DNA of 64,000 nt from Lichenibacterium ramalinae (GTDB lineage Bacteria; Pseudomonadota; Alphaproteobacteria; Rhizobiales; Beijerinckiaceae), in assembly GCF_004137085.1 (NCBI RefSeq), contig NZ_QYBC01000014.1, positions 112,569 through 176,568 on the forward strand, given 5' to 3'. This document shows positions 7,649-15,336 of this stretch, in pieces. Under the pieces are notes generated by a model, which did no database searches, was not told where the DNA came from, and was given only the letters and a program-made list of their open reading frames with translations. How positions within the stretch are numbered: position 1 is the first letter of the stretch; each line of letters starts with the position of its first letter. A program made the translations under genes and the position numbers.

Positions 7649-8746
7649 TCACCTGGCGAGGAGCCGCCCGTAGATCGCCACGGCGGCGGCGATCTCGTCC
7701 ACCGCGCAGGTCTCGTCGGTCTGGTGGGCCAGGGCCGGATCGCCCGGCCCGAGGATCACGGCTTCGGCCCCGCAAGCCTCCACCAGCACGGAAGCATCGG
7801 TGAAGAAGGGCAGGGCCCGGGGCGGGACTTCGGCGACGCCCGCCCCCGCCACGGCGTCGAGCGAGGCCCGCACCAGCGCCGAATCGGCCGGGGTGCGGAC
7901 GGCGGGCAGGTCGAGCAGCGTCGCCAGCCGAGCGTCCGGGCCGAGCAGGTCGGCGAAGTGGCGCCTGAGGCCGGCGTGGCTGCCCGGCACCGTGCTCCGC
8001 AGGTCGATGGTGAAGGCCGCGGCATCGGGGACGGAATTGACGTTGAGGCCGCCCCGCACCGTGCCGACGTTCAGCGTCACGCTGCCGAGCAGCGGGTCGT
8101 CCATGTCGTCGAAGGTCTGGTCGCGACAAAGCACGATGCCGTCGGCGGCGGCGTAGACGGCGTTGCGCCCGAGATGCGGCGTCGCGCCGTGGGCTCCGAC
8201 GCCGGCATAGGCGGCTTCCAGCCACAGGGCCCCGCGGTGCCCGATGCCGACGCGGTTGCCGGTGGGCTCCGCCACCACGATCCCGGAGGCCCGGGGCAGG
8301 GCGCCGAGCCGGGCGAGATGCGCGGCGCCGAGGCAGCCCGTCTCCTCGCCGGCCGTCAGCACCAGCGCGATGGGGCGGCGCCCGCCCGCAGCCGCGTGGG
8401 CGAGCGCGGCCGTGACGATGGCGGCGACGCCCGCCTTCATGTCGGTCGACCCGCGCCCATGCAGCCGTCCCCCCGCGACCGTGCCCGACAGCGGCGGTCG
8501 TCGCCACCGCACGGCCCCGAGCGGCACCGTGTCGAGGTGACCGGACAGCACCAGAGGGTCCCCGCCGGCCCCGGCGTGGACAGCCACCATGGACGGCCGG
8601 CCGGGCGCCATGTCATGGACGGCGACGCCGAAGCCGGCGGCCTCGAGCAGGGGCGCCAGCAGGTCGACCGCCGCACGCTCCTGCGGGGCCGGCCCCGCCG
8701 TGTCGAGGCGCACGAGGGCTTGGGCGAGGGCGAGGGCATCGGTCAT
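7649..8746 (-). CDS. M20 family metallopeptidase/deacylase (ArgE/DapE/CPG2-like)
   Basis: This 365-residue cytosolic zinc amidohydrolase has the full set of M20 motifs: SGHLDTVP near residue 68 (first metal His and Asp), RGSTDMKAG near residue 100 (bridging Asp), TAGEETG near residue 133 (catalytic Glu and metal Glu), and a C-terminal AHQTDE (last metal His). A dimerisation domain lies between. Substrates in the family are N-acyl amino acids or dipeptides, and the sequence does not say which applies here. The gene points away from the XRE-cupin regulator, with a 116-base gap, so the two may be co-regulated. Confidence 0.8.
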   Translation of the reverse strand: MTDALALAQALVRLDTAGPAPQERAAVDLLAPLLEAAGFGVAVHDMAPGRPSMVAVHAGAGGDPLVLSGHLDTVPLGAVRWRRPPLSGTVAGGRLHGRGSTDMKAGVAAIVTAALAHAAAGGRRPIALVLTAGEETGCLGAAHLARLGALPRASGIVVAEPTGNRVGIGHRGALWLEAAYAGVGAHGATPHLGRNAVYAAADGIVLCRDQTFDDMDDPLLGSVTLNVGTVRGGLNVNSVPDAAAFTIDLRSTVPGSHAGLRRHFADLLGPDARLATLLDLPAVRTPADSALVRASLDAVAGAGVAEVPPRALPFFTDASVLVEACGAEAVILGPGDPALAHQTDETCAVDEIAAAVAIYGRLLAR

Positions 8747-8862
8747 CGGGGGGACTCGTGGCGCGGAAAGCGAGGGCCGGCGCGGCGGACCGCCGTGGTT
8801 GTGGCGACGACGCAGGCGATTAAGGTGACGGCACGGGCCCGATACGCCGGCGCCCGGCGCCC

Positions 8863-9465
8863 ATGGAGCGTGCCATCAGACCGATGCAAAGCGAAGATGC
8901 CCCGAAACTCGGGGGCGTGAGCGTGCGGCTGCGGCTGGCGCGGCAGATGCAGGGCATGACGCTGAAGGGCCTCGCCGACGCGGTCGGCTGCTCGGAAAGC
9001 ATGCTGTCCAAGATCGAGAACGGGAAGTCCTCGCCCTCGCTCCCCATGCTGCACCGCCTCGTCGAGGCGCTCGGGACCAACATCGGCTGGCTGTTCGAGG
9101 AGAACGACGGCGAGGACGGGATCGTGTTCCGCGCCGGCGAGCGGCCCATCATCGCGCTCGACCCGCTGCGGCGCGGCGAGGGCATCAGCCTCGAGCGCGT
9201 CATCCCCTACGCGGCGGGCCACCTGCTCCAGTGCAACATCCACCACATCGACGTGGGAGGCGAGAGCGCCGGCCCGATCCAGCACGTCGGCGAGGAGGTG
9301 GGATACGTGCTGCGCGGCACCGTCGACCTCATCCTCGAGGACCGCACCCATCGCCTGTCGCAGGGCGACAGCTTCGTCTTCGCCTCGAACCTGCGGCACG
9401 CCTACCGGAACGCCGGGGGCGAGCCCGCCAGCATCTTCTGGGTGAACACGCCGCCGACCTTCTGA
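8863..9465 (+). CDS. XRE family transcriptional regulator with cupin sensor domain
   Basis: This 200-residue regulator has an N-terminal helix-turn-helix at about residues 18-72 (RLRLARQMQGMTLKGLADA, then CSESMLSKIENGKSSPS) and a C-terminal cupin barrel at about 120-197 (HIDVGGESAGPIQHVGEEVG, then LSQGDSFVFAS). In this class the cupin binds a small metabolite and the HTH controls nearby catabolic genes. It stands directly before the sugar ABC operon, and a palindrome-containing promoter lies between them, so it is the probable regulator of that operon. A second ATG eight codons in (8884) is an alternative start. Confidence 0.85.
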   Translation: MERAIRPMQSEDAPKLGGVSVRLRLARQMQGMTLKGLADAVGCSESMLSKIENGKSSPSLPMLHRLVEALGTNIGWLFEENDGEDGIVFRAGERPIIALDPLRRGEGISLERVIPYAAGHLLQCNIHHIDVGGESAGPIQHVGEEVGYVLRGTVDLILEDRTHRLSQGDSFVFASNLRHAYRNAGGEPASIFWVNTPPTF

Positions 9466-9487
9466 CATGGCGAGACCATTCAGGGTC

Positions 9488-9517
9488 CTTGACAGAAAAT
9501 CAAGTCACTTGAATGAT
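9488..9517 (+). promoter_or_regulatory. Promoter with overlapping palindromic operator for the sugar operon
   Basis: TTGACA at 9489-9494 and AATGAT at 9512-9517 are 17 bases apart. CTTGA (9488-9492), TCAAG (9500-9504) and CTTGA (9508-9512) form two overlapping inverted repeats across the -35 box and spacer. This is the expected place for a repressor site, and the XRE-cupin protein encoded just upstream is the obvious candidate. Confidence 0.6.
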
Positions 9518-9581
9518 GGGCTCCGCCGCGGGATCCGGTCCCCGGCCGGTCGCGGCCCGGGGCTCGCGAAGGTCGACGATC

Positions 9582-10523
9582 ATGCCGCGCTCCCGCACCC
9601 TGCCGCGCCCGATCCTGGTGGGCGCCGTCGCCCTTTCCGCCCTGCTCGCCGCCCCGGCAGCCCGGGCCGCCACCTACGCGGTGGTGACCATCAACCAGCA
9701 GGCCCTGTTCTTCAACCAGATCGACGACGGCGCCAAGAAGGCCGCGGATGCGGCGGGCGACAAGCTCGTGGTCTTCAATGCCAACAACGTGCCTTCCGCC
9801 CAGAACGACGCCATCGAGACCTACATCACCCAGAAGGTGGACGGCATCGTGCTGGTCGCCATCGACGTCAACGGCGTGAAGCCCGCCATCACGGCCGCCA
9901 AGAAGGCCGGCATCCCGGTCATCGCCGTGGACGCCCAGATCCCGGGCGGCGACAACGTCGCCTTCGTGGGCGTCGACAACGCCAAGGCGGGCGAGCAGAT
10001 CGGCAGCTTCTTCGCCGACTACGTGAAGAAGGACATGGGCGGCAAGGCCAAGGTCGGCATCGTGGGGGCGCTCAACTCCTTCATCCAGAACCAGCGGCTC
10101 GACGGCTTCAAGAAGACCGCCTCGGTGGCGGGCGTCACCTTCGCCGACACAGTCGACGGGCAGAACGTGCAGGACGTGGCCCTCACGGCCTCCGAGAACC
10201 TGATGACCGCCAACCCGTCCATGACGGCGATCTACGCCACCGGCGAGCCGCAGCTGATCGGCGCCGTCTCGGCCGTCGACACGGCCGGCCGCAAGGACAA
10301 GGTGAAGGTCTTCGGATGGGACCTGACCGCCCAGGCCGTGAAGGGCATCGACGAGGGCTGGGTCGCGGCCGTGGTTCAGCAGGACCCCTTCACCGAGGGC
10401 AAGATCGCCATCGAGAGCCTCGCCAAGCTCAAGAAGGGCGGCACCGTCGACCCCATCATCCACGTCCCGGTGACGATCGTCACCAAGGCCAACGTCGGCC
10501 AGTACAGCGGCATGTTCAAGTGA
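9582..10523 (+). CDS. Sugar ABC transporter periplasmic binding protein (ribose/fructose class)
   Basis: This 313-residue binding protein captures a sugar or sugar derivative in the periplasm. Residues 1-27 are a signal peptide ending ARA-A. The mature part is a type I periplasmic fold (QIDDGAKKAADAAGDKLVV, VDGIVLVAIDVNGV, AFVGVDNAKAGEQIG), close to RbsB/FrcB proteins. The frame is open further upstream, but the ATG at 9582 is preferred because it begins a proper signal peptide and has GAAGG about nine bases before it. It is the first gene after the promoter at 9488-9517. The ligand is unknown. Confidence 0.85.
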   Translation: MPRSRTLPRPILVGAVALSALLAAPAARAATYAVVTINQQALFFNQIDDGAKKAADAAGDKLVVFNANNVPSAQNDAIETYITQKVDGIVLVAIDVNGVKPAITAAKKAGIPVIAVDAQIPGGDNVAFVGVDNAKAGEQIGSFFADYVKKDMGGKAKVGIVGALNSFIQNQRLDGFKKTASVAGVTFADTVDGQNVQDVALTASENLMTANPSMTAIYATGEPQLIGAVSAVDTAGRKDKVKVFGWDLTAQAVKGIDEGWVAAVVQQDPFTEGKIAIESLAKLKKGGTVDPIIHVPVTIVTKANVGQYSGMFK

Positions 10524-10561
10524 GCTGAGGCAGGGCGGGTCCGGGCGACAGGGAGCGAGCG

Positions 10562-11422
10562 ATGGACGGCGGGGTCCCCAGGGTCCGGATGCGCGGCATC
10601 TCGAAGCGCTACGGCACCATCCAGACGCTCGACGACGTGTCGCTCGACCTGATGCCCGGCGAGGTGCTGGGCCTCGTGGGCGACAACGGGGCCGGCAAGT
10701 CGACCCTGAGCAAGGTGCTGTCGGGCGCCGTCGTGCCCGACGCCGGCACGATCGAGATCGACGGGCGCGCCGTCGCCTTCGCGTCGCCCGCCGAGGCGCG
10801 GGCCCAGCATGTCGAGATGGTCTACCAGGACCTGTCGCTGTGCGACACGGTCGACGTCGCCGGCAACCTGTTCCTCGGGCGCGAGCCGCGCCGGCGCGTG
10901 CTCGGCATCCCGTTCCTCGACAAGCCCCGCATGCGGGCCGATGCCGCCGCCATGCTGACGAGCCTCGGCATCTCGGTGCCCGACATCACCGTGCAGGTCG
11001 AGAACCTGTCGGGCGGGCAGCGCCAGTCCATCGCCATCGGCCGCGCCGCCTCCTTCGACCCCAAGGTGCTGATCATGGACGAACCCACCGCCGCCCTGGC
11101 GGTGGCGGAGGTGGAGGCCGTGCTCGAGCTGATCCGCACCGTCAGCGCCCGCGGCGTCAGCGTCATCCTCATCACCCACCGGCTGCAGGACCTGTTCCTC
11201 GTCTGCGACCGGCTGCAGGTCATGTACGAGGGGCGGGCCATCGCGCAGCGCTCCATCGTCGACACCGACATCGAGGAAGTCGTCGACCTCATCGTCGGCC
11301 GCAAGTTCACCGCCCGCTCGGCGGGCCACGCCCGCCCGGCGGGCCACGCCCGCTCGGCGGAGACGGCCCGCCCGGCGCGGTCCGACCGCCCGTCCGACAG
11401 CCCCGGAGCGAGCCCGCCATGA
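10562..11422 (+). CDS. Sugar ABC transporter ATP-binding protein, single domain (FrcA-like)
   Basis: This 286-residue ATPase has one nucleotide-binding domain, with Walker A GDNGAGKST near residue 40, signature LSGGQRQS and Walker B VLIMDEPT. Ribose-type systems usually have two fused domains (RbsA). The single-domain form is that of the FrcA fructose transporter of rhizobia. The last about 40 residues, beyond the ABC fold, are an Ala/Arg/Pro/His tail encoded by tandem 18-bp repeats and are probably disordered. The stop TGA overlaps the permease ATG by 4 bases. Confidence 0.85.
   Translation: MDGGVPRVRMRGISKRYGTIQTLDDVSLDLMPGEVLGLVGDNGAGKSTLSKVLSGAVVPDAGTIEIDGRAVAFASPAEARAQHVEMVYQDLSLCDTVDVAGNLFLGREPRRRVLGIPFLDKPRMRADAAAMLTSLGISVPDITVQVENLSGGQRQSIAIGRAASFDPKVLIMDEPTAALAVAEVEAVLELIRTVSARGVSVILITHRLQDLFLVCDRLQVMYEGRAIAQRSIVDTDIEEVVDLIVGRKFTARSAGHARPAGHARSAETARPARSDRPSDSPGASPP
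11312..11383 (+). repeat. Tandem 18-bp repeat in the 3' end of the sugar ATPase gene
   Basis: GCCCGCTCGGCGGGCCAC at 11312-11329 is followed by a near-identical unit at 11330-11347 and two diverged units. It encodes the tail ARSAGHARPAGHARSAETAR and keeps the frame. Confidence 0.7.
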
Positions 11423-12426
11423 CGATCCCGGTCCAGGCCGCCGCGTCCTCGTCGCGGCTGCGCCCCCGCACCCTGAAGGACCGGTTCCTCGCCAACGGCA
11501 GCGTCGGCTCCATCGCGCTGTTCTTCCTCTTCGTCGTGGCGCTGTTCTCCCTGACGACGGAGGATTTCCTCAGCCTCGACAACGTCCTCAACGTGCTGCG
11601 CCAGTCGGCCCCGCTGCTGATCGTCGCGACCGCCATGACGCTGGTCATCACCACCGGCGGCATCGACCTGTCGGTCGGCTCGGTGCTGGCCCTGACCAGC
11701 GCGCTCTGCGCCATCCTGATCCACGCGGGCCTGCCCTGGGCGCTGGTGATGGTGCTGATGCTGCTCGTCGGTGCGCTGGTCGGCGCCATCCAGGGCTTCT
11801 TCGTCGCCTACGAGGGCATCCCCTCCTTCATCGTCACCCTGGCGGGCCTCAGCGTGATCCGCGGCCTGGCCCTGCTGATGACGGGCGGCTATTCGGTGCC
11901 GATCCCCTCCGACATCGCCTTCGTCGGCCTCGGGCGCGCCTGGATCCTCGGCATGCCGCTGCCGGCGCTGATCGCCGCCGCCGTCCTGCTGGTCGGCTTC
12001 GTCACCTTCAACGAGACGCCGTTCGGCCGCTACGTCACCGGCATCGGCGCCAATGCCGAGGCGGTGCGCCGCGCCGGCGTCAACACCCGGGGGGTGACGC
12101 TGCTGGTCTACGTGCTGTCCGGCAGCCTCGCGGCTCTGGCCGGCCTCGTGCTGGCGGCTCGGCTCGGCTCGGGCTCGTCCAACGCCGGCCAGGGCTTCGA
12201 ACTCGACGTCATCGCCGCCGTGGTGCTGGGCGGCACCAGCCTCTTCGGCGGGCGCGGCACCATGGTGGGGACGATCCTCGGCGCCCTGACGGTGGCGGCC
12301 ATCGGCAACGGGCTGATCCTGGCGCATCTGTCGCCCTTCCTCACCCCCATCGTCACGGGATCGATCATCCTGGTGGCGATCTGGATGAACTTCCGCATCT
12401 TTCGCGGCGCGGGCCGCAAACGGTGA
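11419..12426 (+). CDS. Sugar ABC transporter permease (RbsC/FrcC-like)
   Basis: This 335-residue membrane protein of the branched-chain/ribose permease family has about nine to ten hydrophobic segments. Family motifs are TTGGIDLSVGSV near residue 75 and the EAA-like loop NTRGVTLLVYVLSGSLAAL near residue 220, with GGTSLFGGRGTMVGT near residue 270. It forms the homodimeric channel of the importer. Translation is coupled to the ATPase gene by the ATGA overlap. The phosphotriesterase-family gene follows after 37 bases on the same strand, so uptake and catabolism are probably transcribed together. Confidence 0.87.
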   Translation: MTIPVQAAASSSRLRPRTLKDRFLANGSVGSIALFFLFVVALFSLTTEDFLSLDNVLNVLRQSAPLLIVATAMTLVITTGGIDLSVGSVLALTSALCAILIHAGLPWALVMVLMLLVGALVGAIQGFFVAYEGIPSFIVTLAGLSVIRGLALLMTGGYSVPIPSDIAFVGLGRAWILGMPLPALIAAAVLLVGFVTFNETPFGRYVTGIGANAEAVRRAGVNTRGVTLLVYVLSGSLAALAGLVLAARLGSGSSNAGQGFELDVIAAVVLGGTSLFGGRGTMVGTILGALTVAAIGNGLILAHLSPFLTPIVTGSIILVAIWMNFRIFRGAGRKR

Positions 12427-12463
12427 GGTCCGGTCCCCGAAGACGGCAGGCGAGCGCCACACC

Positions 12464-13531
12464 ATGACCGACACGAAGCGCCATCCCGTCGGGGTGAAGA
12501 GCGGCACCGTGATGACGGTGCTGGGCCCCATTCCGGCCGAGCGGATGGGCGTGACGCTGATGCACGAGCACATCCTGCTCGACGCCTCGAAGCTGTGGCA
12601 ATGCCCCTGCAAGGCTTCCGAGATGGCCATCGCGGAAGCGCCCGTCAGCATCGAAACCATCGGCGAGCTGCGGATGAACCCGTTCCTCAGCCGCGACAAT
12701 TGCTTCCTGCTCGACGTGAACCTCGCGGCGGGCGAACTCGGCCGGTTTTCCGAACTCGGCGGCGACACGGTGGTGGACCCGACGAACTTCGGCATCGGGC
12801 GCGACCCCGAAGCGCTGCAGCGCATCTCGCGCCGCACGAAGCTGAACATCGTGATGGGATCGGGCTTCTACCTCGAGCCCTCGCATCCGGCCTGGTTCAC
12901 CGCCATGGACCTCGACGAGGCGACGGCCTTCATCGTCGCGGACGTCGGCGGCGGCCCGACCCAGCCCGACGCGATGGCCGGCATCATCGGCGAGGTCGGC
13001 GTCTCGAAATCCTTCACCCCGGCCGAGGAGAAGTCGCTGCGCGCCGCCGCCCGGGCCTCGCGCATCACCGGCGTGCCGCTGTCGATCCACCTCCCGGGCT
13101 GGGAACGGCTGGCGCATCGCGTTCTCGACGTCGTGGAGAGTGAGGGCGCGGACCTCGCCCACACGGTTCTGTGCCACATGAACCCGAGCCACGACGACCT
13201 CGACTATCAGATGGCCCTGGCGAAGCGCGGCGCCTTCCTGGAATACGACATGATCGGCATGGATTATTACTACGCCGACCAGCAGGCCCAGTCCCCGTCG
13301 GACGAGGAGAACGCCCGTGCCATCCGGGCGCTGATCGGCAAGGGCTTCGGCGACCGCGTGCTGATGAGCCAGGACGTGTTCCTGAAGATCATGCTGACGC
13401 GCTTCGGGGGCTTCGGCTACGGCTACATCCTCAAGCACTTCGTGCCGCGGCTGAAGCGCCACGGCATCGAGCAGGCCGCCATCGACCTCATGCTGCGCGA
13501 CAATCCCGTGCGGGTCTTCAAGGCGGGATGA
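12464..13531 (+). CDS. Phosphotriesterase-family metal hydrolase (PTE/Php-like, probable lactonase or phosphodiesterase)
   Basis: This 355-residue amidohydrolase-superfamily TIM barrel has all binuclear-metal ligands of the family in order: HEH near residue 28, a Glu in IIGEVGVSK near residue 178, His in SIHLPGW near residue 208, His in LCHMNPSH near residue 237, and Asp in MSQDVF near residue 304. The bridging ligand is Glu, as in E. coli Php, not the carboxylated Lys of true phosphotriesterases. That points to lactone, ester or sugar-phosphate substrates rather than organophosphates. It follows the sugar transporter and precedes a kinase, which suggests a step in breakdown of the imported compound. 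The reaction is not known. Confidence 0.8.
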   Translation: MTDTKRHPVGVKSGTVMTVLGPIPAERMGVTLMHEHILLDASKLWQCPCKASEMAIAEAPVSIETIGELRMNPFLSRDNCFLLDVNLAAGELGRFSELGGDTVVDPTNFGIGRDPEALQRISRRTKLNIVMGSGFYLEPSHPAWFTAMDLDEATAFIVADVGGGPTQPDAMAGIIGEVGVSKSFTPAEEKSLRAAARASRITGVPLSIHLPGWERLAHRVLDVVESEGADLAHTVLCHMNPSHDDLDYQMALAKRGAFLEYDMIGMDYYYADQQAQSPSDEENARAIRALIGKGFGDRVLMSQDVFLKIMLTRFGGFGYGYILKHFVPRLKRHGIEQAAIDLMLRDNPVRVFKAG

Positions 13532-13535
13532 CGCC

Positions 13536-14438
13536 ATGCGGGTCCACGTGGTGGGCAACCTGTGCCGCGACACGAGCCTCGCGGTGGCGCGCTTCCCCGT
13601 GCCGGGCGAGACGCTGGTGGCGGAGGGCAGCGCCTCCGGCCTCGGCGGCAAGGGGCTGAACCAGGCCGTGGCGGCGGCCCGCGCCGGCGCCCCGACGACG
13701 CTGCACGCCGCGGTGGCGGGCGCCGATGTCGCGGCGCTCGCCGCCGCCCTGGCCGGGGAGGGCGGGCTCGCGCTGCGGCTCGTCGGCCGCGACCTGCCGA
13801 CCGACACGTCGACCATCCTGGTGCGGGGCGACGGCGAGAACCTCATCGTCAGCGCCACGGCCTGCGCCCGCGCCTTCGATCCCGTGCCGGACCTCGGGGC
13901 CCTCGGCCCGGGCGACGTGCTGCTGATGCAGGGCAACCTCGACCCCGGGCGGACCCGCGCCTGCCTGGCGGCGGGGCGGCGGGCCGGGGCGCTGACGGTG
14001 CTGAACCCGAGCCCGGTCTTCGCCGAAGGCGCGCTCGACTGGGCCGCCGTCGACGTCGCCGTGCTGAACCGCGGCGAGCTCGCGGCCCTGACGGGCTGCC
14101 GAGAGCCCGCCGAGGGCGCGGATGCGCTGCTCGGACGGGGCGCCGGCGCCGTGGCGGTGACGCTCGGGCCGCAGGGCGCACTCTTGCGCTCCGGCGACGA
14201 CACCATCGCGGTGGCGGCCCCGGCCGTGGCGGCACGCGACACGTCGGGCGCCGGCGATGTCTTCTGCGGCGTGCTGGTGGGGCTGATGTGGCGCGGCGTC
14301 GCCACCGGCACCGCGCTGGCGCGGGCCGTTGCGGCCGCCTCGCTGTCCGTCACCCGGGCCGGCGCCCTCGCTTCCTGCCCGGGCGCGGCCGAGATCGCCG
14401 CCCTGTCCCTCCCCACCCTCGACCGGAACGTCCCATGA
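13536..14438 (+). CDS. PfkB family carbohydrate kinase (ribokinase-like)
   Basis: This 300-residue kinase of the ribokinase/PfkB fold is expected to phosphorylate the imported sugar or its hydrolysis product with ATP. The N-terminal family motif is GSASGLGGKGLNQAVAAARA near residue 30, and the C-terminal signature is DTSGAGDVFCGVLVG near residue 235, with the catalytic Asp in GAGD. It starts 4 bases after the phosphotriesterase-family stop, and its own stop overlaps the BtpA-family start, so it is tightly coupled in the operon. The substrate cannot be read from sequence. Confidence 0.83.
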   Translation: MRVHVVGNLCRDTSLAVARFPVPGETLVAEGSASGLGGKGLNQAVAAARAGAPTTLHAAVAGADVAALAAALAGEGGLALRLVGRDLPTDTSTILVRGDGENLIVSATACARAFDPVPDLGALGPGDVLLMQGNLDPGRTRACLAAGRRAGALTVLNPSPVFAEGALDWAAVDVAVLNRGELAALTGCREPAEGADALLGRGAGAVAVTLGPQGALLRSGDDTIAVAAPAVAARDTSGAGDVFCGVLVGLMWRGVATGTALARAVAAASLSVTRAGALASCPGAAEIAALSLPTLDRNVP

Positions 14439-15286
14439 GCCCGAATCCCGTCTCCGCCGTCGCGGGCGATGCCGTCTCGGCCCTGTTCGGCCGCGACAAG
14501 GCGCTGATCGGCGTCGTGCACCTGCTGCCGCTGCCGGGAGCGCCGCGCTACGACGGCGGCGGCGTCGCCGCCATCTACGAGCGCGGCCTCGCCGATGCCC
14601 GCGCCTATGTGGAGAACGGGCTCGACGGCGTCATCGTCGAGAACCACGGCGACGTTCCCTTCGCCAAGCCCGACGCCATCGGCCCCGAGGTGGCGGCCCA
14701 CATGGCGGTGATCACCGACCGGATCCGCGTCGCCTGCGGCTGCCCGGTGGGCGTGAACGTGCTGGCCAATGCGCCGATCCCCGCCCTCGCCGTCGCGTCG
14801 GCGGGCGGGGCGGGGTTCATCCGCGTCAACCAATGGGCCAACGCCTATGTGGCCAACGAGGGGCTGCTCGACGGGGAAGCCGCCGCCGCCATGCGCTATC
14901 GGGCCGCGCTGCGCCAGAACGGCATCCGGGTCTTCGCCGACGCCCACGTGAAGCACGGCGCCCACGCCATCACGGGCGACCGGGCGGTGGAGGAACTGGT
15001 GCGCGACCTCGCCTTCTTCGACGCCGACGCCGTCATCGCCACCGGCCAGCGCACCGGCCACGCCGCCGACCTCGGCTATATCCGGGCCATCAAGCAGGCC
15101 TCGCACCTGCCGACGCTGGTCGGCAGCGGGGTGACGCCGGACAATGTCGCCGACATCCTCGCCATCGTCGACGGCGTGATCGTGGCCTCGTCGCTGAAGC
15201 AGGGCGGGGTGTGGTGGAACCCGGTGGAGCCCGCGCGGGTGCGGGCCTTCGCGGCGGCCGCCGGCCGCGCGGCCGCGGGCCGCTGA
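14435..15286 (+). CDS. BtpA/SgcQ family TIM-barrel protein
   Basis: This 283-residue protein of the BtpA/SgcQ family opens with LIGVVHLLPLPGAP near residue 23, a hallmark of the family. Further conserved stretches are DGVIVENHGDVPF near residue 65, PVGVNVLANAP near residue 105, FIRVNQWANAYV near residue 128 and FADAHVKHG near residue 168. BtpA was named for a role in photosystem I stability in a cyanobacterium. SgcQ belongs to a sugar operon of E. coli, and the enzymatic activity of the family is, as far as I know, not settled. After a kinase in a sugar operon it could be an aldolase, phospholyase or phosphoribosyl-type enzyme. The ATG overlaps the kinase stop by 4 bases. Confidence 0.8.
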   Translation: MSPNPVSAVAGDAVSALFGRDKALIGVVHLLPLPGAPRYDGGGVAAIYERGLADARAYVENGLDGVIVENHGDVPFAKPDAIGPEVAAHMAVITDRIRVACGCPVGVNVLANAPIPALAVASAGGAGFIRVNQWANAYVANEGLLDGEAAAAMRYRAALRQNGIRVFADAHVKHGAHAITGDRAVEELVRDLAFFDADAVIATGQRTGHAADLGYIRAIKQASHLPTLVGSGVTPDNVADILAIVDGVIVASSLKQGGVWWNPVEPARVRAFAAAAGRAAAGR

Positions 15287-15336
15287 CACCGTTTCACCCG
15301 GGAGCCCGGCCCGGCGCCGGGCGCAAAGAAGGACGC

